Shown here piece by piece: positions 55,672-64,000 of a stretch of 64,000 nucleotides of DNA; positions within the stretch are counted from its first letter, which is position 1, and each line of letters starts with the position of its first letter. A model generated the notes under the pieces. It was not told the origin of the DNA. It saw only the letters and a program-made list of their open reading frames with translations, and searched no databases. The DNA is from QVMM01 sp047030855 (lineage in GTDB: Bacteria; Bacteroidota; Bacteroidia; Bacteroidales; Dysgonomonadaceae), in NCBI GenBank assembly GCA_047030855.1, contig JBKYIJ010000008.1:1-64000 (forward strand). The letters run 5' to 3'. The position numbers and the translations under genes were made by a program.

Positions 55672-57635
55672 TCAATACAGTATTTTATAAGACCATTTTT
55701 TATTGCCCTGACTTAGAAGTACTACATAACTTCCCTTTGCAGCAGGCATACCGACAGCATCCTGTGCATTTCTGTACGATTTGACTATACGCCCTGTCAA
55801 ATCATAAATATCAACGGAAAAACTACCGTCCAAACCGTTTACTTTCAATCTGCCTCCAACAACCGAAACCAAAGGTTTAAACGCATCCTCCGCATCCAGT
55901 CCTTCTATGCTGTTCGGATCTTTTTCATACGTAAAATACGGAGTAATCATAAGAGATACGTTCTCGTCTTCATTTTTGTACCATTTATATTCTCCCGTAG
56001 GTTCAAAGTTTTCATCTTCTTCTGCTAACAGATGATATGTAGATGTCGGACGTTTTGAATCCGTATTTCTTCTCACTGCCCCTATCACGACATTGTCCGT
56101 TTCGTATGTGCTTTCATCCGTTCTGTTGGGAAATCCCGAAACAACAATATAGAAAACATCATCTACATTTATCGGCTGATCAAACTCGAAGGTGGTTGCT
56201 ACCCACTCTGTAGGGTTTTGATTAAGAGCTGTCGTAGACAAGGATTTGGATGCTATTTCCTGATCGGGCAATCCGTCTTTATCGTTCATTATGGATAGTT
56301 TTATATCCACAGGGGAAATAACTGTTTCCGTTTCGGCAAAATAAACATCAACAGACGAAATACTGCCTTTGACTATCGGTTTTTCAAACCTTTCGGCAAA
56401 GCCTCCATTCCAAGCCAGTTTGTGCCGCCGTAATAACCGTACCAACCTACTGCAATAGTACCCATTAAATCATATTCGTCCTGATATATGTTCCATATAT
56501 GCGTAGGAATTCCTGCTCTTACTGACCCATAATGCTGATCTTCGGCAGAACCTTTCCCGTTCTTAACCTCAAGTTTTACATCAAATGTACCTTCTGTCGT
56601 ATATTGAACAGTCGGATTTTGATCCGTACTTGTCCCTACATTTGTTCCGGGCAATGTCCACAACCATTCATCAGGCATATTGTCGGACTTGTCCGTAAAA
56701 GTCACATCTGTATTCAAAGGCAGATATACAGCCGCTTCAGGCGACAGTACCCGACTGCCGGATAATCGAAAGAAGCTTTCGGTGTTATTTCCGTAACAGT
56801 TACGTAATCCGTCCTCACTTTCTGGTCTGTTCCGTCTGCGTTAGTTACTACGAGAGTAACATCATACACTCCTTCGTTGTTGTATTTCACTACAGGATTC
56901 TGTTCGGCAGATGTTGCGGGTTCGCCTCCTTCAAAAGTCCATTGCCAAGAGGTAGGATTATTTTGCGACAAGTCTTTAAAGTGAACCTCATTGCCTCTCA
57001 GAACAGATACTTTCGAATCGTCGGGAAATATCGTTTTCCAATATACGGAAGTTATCAATATAAGCGTCGTCTCCGTCAACCCCTTTGTATCGGAATATTA
57101 ACCTGATCGGAATATTCTGGTATTCGCTCAGATCGAACTCGAATGGCAGCCACTCGTGTCGTTCATGTCCGGTTTCCTGCGACCAGGGAAAGAATCAAAT
57201 ATTTTAGTTGTTTCTGAAGTATTTTGATTCTGCACTTCCAGCGTCATACGAGCCTGATAAGCAAAAACTCCGTCGAACGCCGCATAAAATGAACAAACGG
57301 ACGGTTTTGTCAGAGTAAACTGTGGCGAAATAAGCTGTTCGTTTTGCTGAACGCTCGGATCGTAATACACAACCATCGGAATTTTGACTGGCTGGATCAA
57401 TCGTTGAAAAAGCCGGTAATCCGGATTTCTTGACCTGTCCTACTTTCCATGTATTAGCAGTATTCTGCGAAACTATCGACCAATCAGTCATTCCGTCAGA
57501 AGAGTCGAAACCCTGTTTATAGATTTCTTTTTTACTTTCTTCTGCAGAAAATGAAGCAACAGGCTGATTCTGGGAATATAAAAGAGAAATAGAACCTATA
57601 AAGCCTAAAACAAACGTTGTAAAGTTTTTTCTCAT
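55672..57635 (-). pseudogene. PKD-domain surface protein with type IX sorting domain, five frameshifts as written
   Basis: Five overlapping frames reconstruct one protein of about 654 residues after single-base changes near 57382-57385, 57186-57191, 57034-57037, 56747-56752 and 56398-56400. Order: signal peptide (MRKNFTTFVLGFIGSISLLYSQ, ATG at 57635), a jelly-roll/MAM-like domain (about 25-220), two PKD domains (LRGNEVHFKDLSQNNPTSWQWTFEGG and TDVTFTDKSDNMPDEWLWTLPG, with the terminal V-x-L-x-V-x-N), a beta-rich module, and a C-terminal sorting domain (SFSVDIYDLTGRIVKSY ... GSYVVLLSQG). Secreted through the outer membrane by T9SS and attached to the surface. Its role could be glycan or protein binding. 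I treat the gene as probably intact in the organism. Confidence 0.65.
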
Positions 57636-57773
57636 ATCTAAAATATTTATAATGTCTATATTGTGCAAATATAATCATAATATATAAAGCCCAAATATCA
57701 CAATGATATTTAACAAACAAAAATCTAATTTATTTGACACGAATAGAAATAAAACAAAATCAAAAAGACAATC

Positions 57774-58487
57774 TTATAATTTCAGATAGAAATCTTTTAC
57801 AAGTTCGGTATAGTCAGGCGAATAAACATGTCTTTCGGTTTCTAAAACCAGCGTCGAAAAATCACATTGAACATTATTTTTAGAAAACTCCAATAAAACT
57901 CTTTTAGGGAGAGAATCCGGAGTCGGACATACATCCGTAATCCGGCTAACATACAATCCGTTAACATCTCCAAGAGACAATAACAATTCCTTATCCGTAT
58001 AAGGAAAAATCAAAGCAAAACGCCCTGTTTCAGTCAGCAGCGTAGCCGACAATTTTATCAAATCCTCAACAGATAAAGAATCGGTATGCCGGGCTTTGTT
58101 TCTCAGATCATTCGGAGATTTCAGCGAATTTTTGAAAAAAGGAGGGTTGGAAACAATCAAATCATACTTATCCGTATTTCTGAGATAAAACTCCTGCAAA
58201 GATAAGTTCAAACAGGTCGTTATATTGTCAAAAGGTGAACCTTTATAATTTGCGTTTGCCTGCCTGCAAGCAGCCTCATCGGGTTCAACAGAGTCTATTC
58301 GGGCATATTTTGCCCTCTGGGCGAGCATTAAAGCAATCAATCCCGATCCTGCCCCGACATCCAAGACTTTATTTACATTCCCGACCGAAACCCATGCGCC
58401 CAGTACCACACCGTCAGTTCCGACTTTCATCGCGCATTGATCGTGATACACGGTAAATTCTTTGAAACGAAAACAGGGATCGGGCAT
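57774..58487 (-). CDS. trmN6: tRNA1(Val) (adenine(37)-N6)-methyltransferase
   Basis: About 237 residues from the ATG at 58487 (MPDPCFRFKEFTVYHDQCAMKVGTDGV); the frame is open from a TTG at 58493. SAM-binding motif VLDVGAGSGLIALMLAQ (about 42-58) and the catalytic NPPF in DLIVSNPPFFKNSLK are diagnostic for N6-adenine methyltransferases, and the KVGTDGVVLGAWV region for the YfiC/TrmN6 group, which methylates A37 of tRNA1(Val). Monocistronic. Confidence 0.9.
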   Translation of the reverse strand: MPDPCFRFKEFTVYHDQCAMKVGTDGVVLGAWVSVGNVNKVLDVGAGSGLIALMLAQRAKYARIDSVEPDEAACRQANANYKGSPFDNITTCLNLSLQEFYLRNTDKYDLIVSNPPFFKNSLKSPNDLRNKARHTDSLSVEDLIKLSATLLTETGRFALIFPYTDKELLLSLGDVNGLYVSRITDVCPTPDSLPKRVLLEFSKNNVQCDFSTLVLETERHVYSPDYTELVKDFYLKL

Positions 58488-58625
58488 TATCAATCGAATT
58501 TATATTTTATAATTTGTTATTATGAAAATCTTTTGACTGGACTAAGAATCAGCCCTGCTAAATTAGTAAATTATTCGTTTTGCAGTTTTTGTTCAATAAA
58601 AAAAGATTAAAATTGCCAACCGGAC

Positions 58626-58656
58626 TTTGCAGTTTGCAAAAAAAAAAGTATCTTCG
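58626..58656 (+). promoter_or_regulatory. Promoter of the AAA ATPase gene
   Basis: TTTG at 58626-58629, 19 nt spacer, TATCTTCG at 58649-58656 (one mismatch to TAnnTTTG), 33 bp before the GTG start. Confidence 0.5.
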
Positions 58657-58689
58657 TTGCCTATTAAATATTTATAAACAGATTGTTGC

Positions 58690-59882
58690 GTGGAACCGTT
58701 TTACAGGACTCATAAATATTTGGTTGAGCATCTTGATCCCGACTTGGTAGATCGCAGGCTGATGGACGAATCGATTGGTCCGACAGGCTGATTGCCATAA
58801 AAGGGACGCGAGGTGTAGGAAAAACAACCTTTCTTTTGCAATACGCCAAACGATATACCGATCTCGAAAAACGGGATTGCCTGTATATCAATATGAATCA
58901 TTTTTACTTCACCTGCAACACAATAAGAGACTTCGCCGAAGAATTTCGGTTTAAGGGTGGTAAAACTCTCTTGATCGATCAGGTTTATAAATATCCGAAC
59001 TGGGCTAAAGAGTTGCGTGAATGCTACGATGATTTTCCCGATTTGAAAATCATTTTTACAGGTTCTACAGTTATGCCGCTGGATGAGAGCGAAGAGCTTT
59101 CACAGATAGCGAGCGTATATAATATCAGGGGCTTTTCTTTCCGTGAGTTCCTGAACATCATAACAGGCAGCAATTTTACGCCTTATTCGTTAGACGAAAT
59201 ACAGCGCGATCACAAACAGATAGCAACACATATTTCATCACAGCTGAAACCGTTGGCTTTTTTCAGAGATTATATCCATCACGGATACTATCCTTTCTTC
59301 TTGGAAAAAAGGAATTTCTCCGAAAACTTGCTCAAAACGATAAATATGATGTTGGAGGTGGATGTTTTATCCATCAGGCAAATTGAACAGTCATATTTGC
59401 CCAAGTTGAGAAAACTCCTGTATTTGCTATCGCTATCTTCGCCGGGCAAACCGAACATCAGCCAACTGAGCGTCGATTGCGAAATATCGAGGGCTACGGT
59501 AACGAACTACTTGGAGTACTTGAAGGATGCGCGTCTGATCAATATGCTTTACCGTGAAGGGGAAGAATTTCCGAAAAAACCCGATATGGTATATATGCAT
59601 AACACGAACCTGATGTTCGCGCTTAAACCCCGATCGACCGAGGAGCAGGCTCTCAGGGAAACATTCTTCTATAATCAGCTTCACCATAACGATTGGAAAC
59701 TGAAAAAAGGAAATAAGAACGGAGAATTTCTCGTCAAAGGAGATAACCGTTGCGACCGTTTCAAAATTGAAGGGACAAAAGCAAAAAGCAAAAAACAAAA
59801 CGATGTATATTATGCCATTGAAATGATGGAAGTCGGTGAAGACAAAGTTATTCCCCTGTGGCTTTTCGGTTTTTTGTATTAG
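58690..59882 (+). CDS. AAA-type ATP-binding protein (AAA_14/DUF4143 type), frameshifted as written
   Basis: The conserved start is the GTG at 58690 (VEPFYRTHKYLVEHLDPD). One base added at about 58774-58778 joins this to IKGTRGVGKTTFLLQYAK and the rest, about 398 residues. Walker A GTRGVGKTTF, a Walker B-like KTLLIDQVYKYP, sensor-type IIFTGSTVM, GFSFREFLNI, then a winged-helix-like segment (ISQLSVDCEISRATVTNYLEYLKD, about 260-285) and the DUF4143-like C-terminus (MVYMHNTNLMFAL ... WLFGFLY). Such proteins are common in anaerobes and probably DNA-associated, but their role is unproven. Own promoter; downstream nifJ is 70 bp away. Confidence 0.75.
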
Positions 59883-59952
59883 AAAATAAAAATAAAGGTA
59901 ATCGAGATATCAACTCAATTAATGTATTTATAAAATATCAACTATAAAAAGT

Positions 59953-62900
59953 ATGGCTAAAGAAAAGAAATTTATAACCTGTGACGGGAACTATGCAGCT
60001 GCCCATGTATCATACATGTTCAGCGAAGTAGCATCTATCTACCCCATCACACCATCGTCAACTATGGCAGAATATGTTGACGAATGGGCTACAGCCGGAC
60101 GCAAAAACATCTTCGGCGAAATATTAAGAGTACAGGAAATGCAATCCGAAGCGGGAGCGGCAGGTGCGGTTCACGGATCGCTTCAGGCAGGAGCTTTGAC
60201 GACAACCTATACTGCATCACAAGGGCTATTGCTAATGATCCCCAATATGTATAAGATTGCAGGAGAATTATTGCCGTGTGTATTCCACGTATCGGCACGT
60301 GCTCTTGCCGCTCAGGCACTTTCCATATTCGGAGACCATCAGGACGTAATGGCTGCGCGTCAGACGGGTTTTGCCATGTTCTTCTCGGGTTCGGTTCAGG
60401 AAGTAATGGACTTGTCGGCTGTGTCTCACTTAGCAACATTAGAGTCCCGCATCCCGTTCATGAACATTTTTGACGGATTCCGTACTTCGCACGAAATACA
60501 AAAAGTCGAATTAATGGAACAGGAAGATCTTATTCCGTTAATCGACAAAGACGCTTTGGAAAACTTCCGTCAACGGGCACTCGATCCAAATAAACCCGTA
60601 ACACGCGGAACGGCTCAAAACGATGACATATACTTCCAGTCCCGTGAAGCTGCCAATAAATATTATGATGCAGTACCCGAAATTGTAGAGAAATATCTGG
60701 CTCAAATATCAAAACTTACAGGACGTAAATATAACCTTTTCGATTATTATGGCGCACCGGACGCCGACCGCGTAATTATCGCTATGGGATCGGTTACGGA
60801 AGCCATACGCGAAACAATAGATTATCTGAACGGACAAGGCGAAAAAGTGGGGCTTGTCGCCGTTCACTTGTATCGTCCTTTCAAAGCGGAAGCCTTCTTA
60901 GGTGCAATACCTAAAACAGCGAAAAGAATCGCCGTACTTGACCGTACAAAGGAACCGGGTGCGCTCGGACAGCCTCTTTATATGGACGTTAAAGACTGTT
61001 TCTTCGGAAAAGAAGATGCTCCTACTATCGTAGGCGGTATCTACGGACTTTCATCTAAAGATACTACCCCGTCGCAAATCATTTCGGTGTATGAAAACTT
61101 GGCAATGAAATTGCCTAAAAATGATTTTACAATCGGTATTGTTGACGACGTTACATTCAAGTCTCTTCCGTTGAAAGAAGAAATTGCGGTAGACGATAAA
61201 AACTACGAAGCAAAATTCTACGGATTGGGTTCTGACGGTACTGTCGGTGCTAACAAAAACACCGTGAAAATTATCGGCGACACTACAAAAAAATATTGTC
61301 AGGCGTACTTTGCATACGACTCTAAAAAATCGGGAGGATTTACTTCTTCTCACCTTCGTTTCGGCGATCATCCGATCCGTTCTACCTATCTGGTAAATAC
61401 GCCGAACTTCGTAGCTTGCCACGTACCTGCGTATCTGCATCTTTATGATGTGACAAAGGGATTGAAGAAAGGCGGAACATTCCTGTTAAACTCTGTCTGG
61501 ACAAAAGAAGAAGTCGGAAACTATCTTCCTGACAACGTAAAGAAATATCTGGCAGTAAACAACATCAATTTCTATATAATCAATGCGACTAAAATTGCGA
61601 CTGAAATAGGACTTGGCGGACGTACCAATACTATTCTGCAATCAGCGTTCTTCAAAATATCGGGCGTAATTCCTTACGATCTTGCCGTAGAACAAATGAA
61701 GAAAGCAATCGTAAAATCGTACGGACGTAAAGGAGAAGATGTTGTTAAGAAAAATAATGCCGCTGTGGATCGCGGAATTGAAATTGAAAAAGTGGAAATT
61801 CCTGCCGATTGGGCAAATATAACAGTAGGAAATCCTGTTGAAGACGACGCTCCTGAATTTATCAAGAAAGTAGTTCGTCCCGTAAACGCCCAGAAAGGAT
61901 ACGATCTTCCTGTTTCCGTATTTGTCGGACGCGAAGACGGTACATGGGACAACGGAACAACGGCTTATGAAAAACGCGGGGTTGCAGCATTCGTTCCCGT
62001 ATGGGAAATGGACAACTGTATACAATGTAATCAGTGTGCTTACGTTTGTCCTCATGCTACTATCCGCCCGTTCGTACTTGACGCCAACGAACAATCCAAA
62101 GCTCCTGAATCCATGAGTTTGTTAAAAGCTCAGGGTAAACAGTTTGACGGAATGGGATTCCGTATTCAGATTGATGTTCTTGACTGCTTGGGCTGTGGAA
62201 ACTGTGCTGATATCTGTCCCGGAAAGAAAGGCGAAAAAGCCCTTAAAATGGTGGAAATCGGAACTCAATATCCGGAACAAAACAATTGGGAGTATCTGAC
62301 AAAAAGCGTTACCAGCAAGGCTCATCTTGTAGATGTTAAGATGAATGTGAAAAACTCTCAGTTTGCTACGCCTTTGTTCGAGTTCTCAGGAGCATGTTCG
62401 GGCTGTGGTGAAACGCCTTACATAAAGCTTATCACCCAGCTTTACGGAGACAGAATGTTGATTGCAAATGCAACGGGATGTTCTTCAATCTACGGAGGTT
62501 CTGCTCCGTCAACGCCATATACGACAAATGACAAAGGACAAGGTCCTGCTTGGGCTAACTCATTGTTTGAAGATAACGCTGAATTCGGGCTTGGTTTTGC
62601 AATAGCTAACATCAGCCTTCGCAATCGCCTTGAAAAACTGATGACAGACGCTATCGCTAACGGTTCTTGTTCTACAGGTCTGAAAGAAACATTCAAAGAA
62701 TGGATTGCAGGCAAAGACGAAGCTGATAAGACTAAGGAAATATACGAAAGAATGTTGCCTTTGCTCGAAGCGGACAAGGACAACTGTGAAGCCTGCAAGA
62801 ATATATACTCACTGAAACAATATATTGTAAAACGTTCTATCTGGATATTCGGTGGAGACGGCTGGGCATACGACATAGGTTTCGGCGGACTCGACCACGT

Positions 62901-63522
62901 AATAGCTTCGGGAGAAGACATCAATATTCTTGTTCTTGACACTGAGGTATATTCGAACACGGGAGGACAATCTTCCAAATCGACTCCGGTAGCAGCAGTC
63001 GCAAAATTTGCGTCGGGCGGTAAAAAGATCCGCAAAAAAGACCTCGGTATGATCGCCGCCACTTACGGTTACGTTTACGTAGCACAAGTAGCGATGGGTG
63101 CAAATCAGGGACAATTCCTGAAAGCACTGCGTGAAGCCGAAGAATACAAAGGTCCTTCGCTGATCATCGCTTATTCGCCATGTATCAGTCACGGATTGAG
63201 AAAAGGTATGGGGCATGCTCAGGACGAAGAAAAAATGGCCGTTGAATGCGGATACTGGCACTTGTGGCGTTACAACCCTATGTTGGAAGCTGAAGGAAAG
63301 AATCCATTTACTTTGGACAGCAAAACTCCTGACTGGAGCAAGTTCGAAGCTTTCCTTGGAGGAGAAGTGCGTTATACTTCTCTGCAAAAATCGAACCCGA
63401 CAGAAGCAACGGAACTTTATGCTGCCGCAAAAGAAAATGCACAGTGGCGTTATAAGAGCTATTTGAGAATGGCTGCCGAAGTTTTTGACAAGTTCGATGA
63501 AACAAGTGAACTTCAGAATTAA
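59953..63522 (+). CDS. nifJ: Pyruvate:ferredoxin (flavodoxin) oxidoreductase
   Basis: 1189 residues, the single-chain PFOR length. Domain order: PFOR I (ITCDGNYAAAHVSYMFSEVASIYPITPSS), PFOR II/III, the EKR and gamma-like domain, a two-cluster ferredoxin domain with CIQCNQCAYVCPH (about 688) and CLGCGNCADICPG (about 745), and the TPP domain with CSGCGETPY (about 814) and GDGWAYDIGFGGLDH (about 966). Oxidises pyruvate with CoA to acetyl-CoA, CO2 and reduced ferredoxin in anaerobic central metabolism; oxygen-sensitive. Start as usual after MAKEKKFITC. Terminator follows. Confidence 0.97.
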   Translation: MAKEKKFITCDGNYAAAHVSYMFSEVASIYPITPSSTMAEYVDEWATAGRKNIFGEILRVQEMQSEAGAAGAVHGSLQAGALTTTYTASQGLLLMIPNMYKIAGELLPCVFHVSARALAAQALSIFGDHQDVMAARQTGFAMFFSGSVQEVMDLSAVSHLATLESRIPFMNIFDGFRTSHEIQKVELMEQEDLIPLIDKDALENFRQRALDPNKPVTRGTAQNDDIYFQSREAANKYYDAVPEIVEKYLAQISKLTGRKYNLFDYYGAPDADRVIIAMGSVTEAIRETIDYLNGQGEKVGLVAVHLYRPFKAEAFLGAIPKTAKRIAVLDRTKEPGALGQPLYMDVKDCFFGKEDAPTIVGGIYGLSSKDTTPSQIISVYENLAMKLPKNDFTIGIVDDVTFKSLPLKEEIAVDDKNYEAKFYGLGSDGTVGANKNTVKIIGDTTKKYCQAYFAYDSKKSGGFTSSHLRFGDHPIRSTYLVNTPNFVACHVPAYLHLYDVTKGLKKGGTFLLNSVWTKEEVGNYLPDNVKKYLAVNNINFYIINATKIATEIGLGGRTNTILQSAFFKISGVIPYDLAVEQMKKAIVKSYGRKGEDVVKKNNAAVDRGIEIEKVEIPADWANITVGNPVEDDAPEFIKKVVRPVNAQKGYDLPVSVFVGREDGTWDNGTTAYEKRGVAAFVPVWEMDNCIQCNQCAYVCPHATIRPFVLDANEQSKAPESMSLLKAQGKQFDGMGFRIQIDVLDCLGCGNCADICPGKKGEKALKMVEIGTQYPEQNNWEYLTKSVTSKAHLVDVKMNVKNSQFATPLFEFSGACSGCGETPYIKLITQLYGDRMLIANATGCSSIYGGSAPSTPYTTNDKGQGPAWANSLFEDNAEFGLGFAIANISLRNRLEKLMTDAIANGSCSTGLKETFKEWIAGKDEADKTKEIYERMLPLLEADKDNCEACKNIYSLKQYIVKRSIWIFGGDGWAYDIGFGGLDHVIASGEDINILVLDTEVYSNTGGQSSKSTPVAAVAKFASGGKKIRKKDLGMIAATYGYVYVAQVAMGANQGQFLKALREAEEYKGPSLIIAYSPCISHGLRKGMGHAQDEEKMAVECGYWHLWRYNPMLEAEGKNPFTLDSKTPDWSKFEAFLGGEVRYTSLQKSNPTEATELYAAAKENAQWRYKSYLRMAAEVFDKFDETSELQN

Positions 63523-63539
63523 TTTCTGACTTTAGATAA

Positions 63540-63574
63540 CAAAAAAAGGTTCCTGAAATCAGGAACCTTTTTTA
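63540..63574. terminator. Bidirectional terminator after nifJ
   Basis: AAAAGGTTCCTGA and TCAGGAACCTTTT form a 13-bp stem with a 2-nt AA loop and T-tract; also serves the convergent SGNH gene. Confidence 0.9.
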
Positions 63575-63584
63575 TTTATAGCAA

Positions 63585-64000
63585 TCACTTCTTTAATAAG
63601 TTATCCAACGTTTCTTTAATTATCTTTTCCATCACAACATATCCTGCCTTACTCACATGCACGCCGTCAGTCGTGTATTCCTTTATCATTCCCATAGTAA
63701 CGGTATCCAGCATTTGAGAATAATAATCGACATACACTATATTATTACCGTGCGCATAACTTCGGATACTGTCGTTAAGCGTTATTATTTTCGCAGGAAC
63801 ATTTTTGATAGAACCGTTCCAATATATTCTCTCTGCAGGAAGTACGGATGTTAGCACAACTTCAATATCTGCAGCACGTGCTTTTTCAGCCATTCTTTTT
63901 ATGTCTGCGATTGTGTTATCTATACTGTATGGTTCGAGGTTTTCCGCAATATTGTTTATTCCGCCGTTTATTACCACAATTGCAGGTTTTTGCCTTATCA
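63585..64000 (-). CDS. SGNH/GDSL hydrolase, C-terminal part (5' end outside window)
   Basis: The minus-strand frame is open from the window edge (it reads IRQKPAIVVINGGINN from the right) to a stop at 63585, so this is the last about 138 residues. Block III of the SGNH fold is GGINNI (Asn), and the catalytic Asp-His pair is in TTDGVHVSKAGY (about 27 residues from the end). The fold is used by lipases, esterases and carbohydrate acetylesterases. Substrate and N-terminus unseen. Confidence 0.8.
   Translation of the reverse strand, partial: IRQKPAIVVINGGINNIAENLEPYSIDNTIADIKRMAEKARAADIEVVLTSVLPAERIYWNGSIKNVPAKIITLNDSIRSYAHGNNIVYVDYYSQMLDTVTMGMIKEYTTDGVHVSKAGYVVMEKIIKETLDNLLKK

Noticed and set aside
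58626..58645. TTTGCAGTTTGCAAA repeat as operator
   Set aside because: Only a short direct/inverted similarity inside an A-rich tract; better explained as part of the promoter -33 region.
62490..63387. Two long minus frames over nifJ
   Set aside because: Antisense of the conserved TPP domain; no start region or homology.
1..64000. CRISPR arrays, tRNA, rRNA, insertion sequences, phage genes, defence systems
   Set aside because: Searched the intergenic regions by eye; no spaced repeats, no cloverleaf, no transposase or integrase motifs.

Overview
The window is about 64 kb of chromosomal DNA from a low-GC Bacteroidota, most likely Bacteroidales and plausibly the Dysgonomonadaceae/Porphyromonadaceae side. 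The support is: promoters of the Bacteroidota type (TTTG, about 19-20 nt, TAnnTTTG); families typical of the phylum (DUF4422, DUF4251, DUF3078, Wzi-type porin, M56/BlaI pairs); an anaerobe's pyruvate:ferredoxin oxidoreductase; and a C-terminal sorting domain of the type IX secretion kind on one surface protein. The exact genus is inference. I see no rRNA, tRNA, CRISPR array, insertion sequence or prophage.

Layout. 0-7.5 kb (minus strand): a Sel1-repeat protein, then an operon of an ABC-F ATPase, a HAD phosphatase and a secreted GH9 glycosidase fused to a deacetylase-like domain. 7.7-12.6 kb (plus): a five-gene surface-glycan cluster (DUF4422 glycosyltransferase, two GT8 enzymes, UDP-galactopyranose mutase, probable galactofuranosyltransferase). 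12.6-15 kb (minus): prfC coupled to a sugar-kinase-like gene. 15-17.5 kb (plus): LD-carboxypeptidase and a K+/H+ antiporter. 17.5-22 kb (minus): an alpha-glucan operon (debranching enzyme, GT4, GH57). 22.4-28.7 kb (minus): a lipoprotein, then UXS / membrane protein / GT2 / rsmI as one operon, and an MFS nucleoside transporter. 28.9-33.5 kb (plus): acyl-CoA synthetase, a LuxR-type regulator and gyrB. 33.5-44.4 kb: housekeeping and envelope genes (NlpC/P60, SDR, glyA, DUF3078, glutaminyl cyclase, SufE, NUDIX regulator, Na+ symporter, YjjG). 44.5-48.2 kb (minus): Wzi-like porin and a BlaI/M56 signalling pair with a clear operator. 48.4-55.6 kb: carAB behind a leader with a terminator hairpin, then nnr, an SDR and a YtxH-like protein. 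55.7-64 kb: a PKD surface protein, trmN6, an AAA ATPase, nifJ and the end of an SGNH hydrolase.

The most important practical observation is that about 17 single-base indels, nearly all in short A/T runs, break or shorten 11 genes, including carA, carB and prfC, which should be intact in a living cell. In each case adding or removing one base restores a continuous protein. I read this as consensus error in the sequence, not decay, and I give the reconstructed gene spans. The most attractive biology is the BlaI-type dyad filling the spacer of its own promoter, the putative leader/attenuator ahead of carAB, a GH57 protein with an apparently substituted catalytic Asp, and a LuxR regulator with a degenerate hemerythrin-like sensor. 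I did not find a clearly new multi-gene system.
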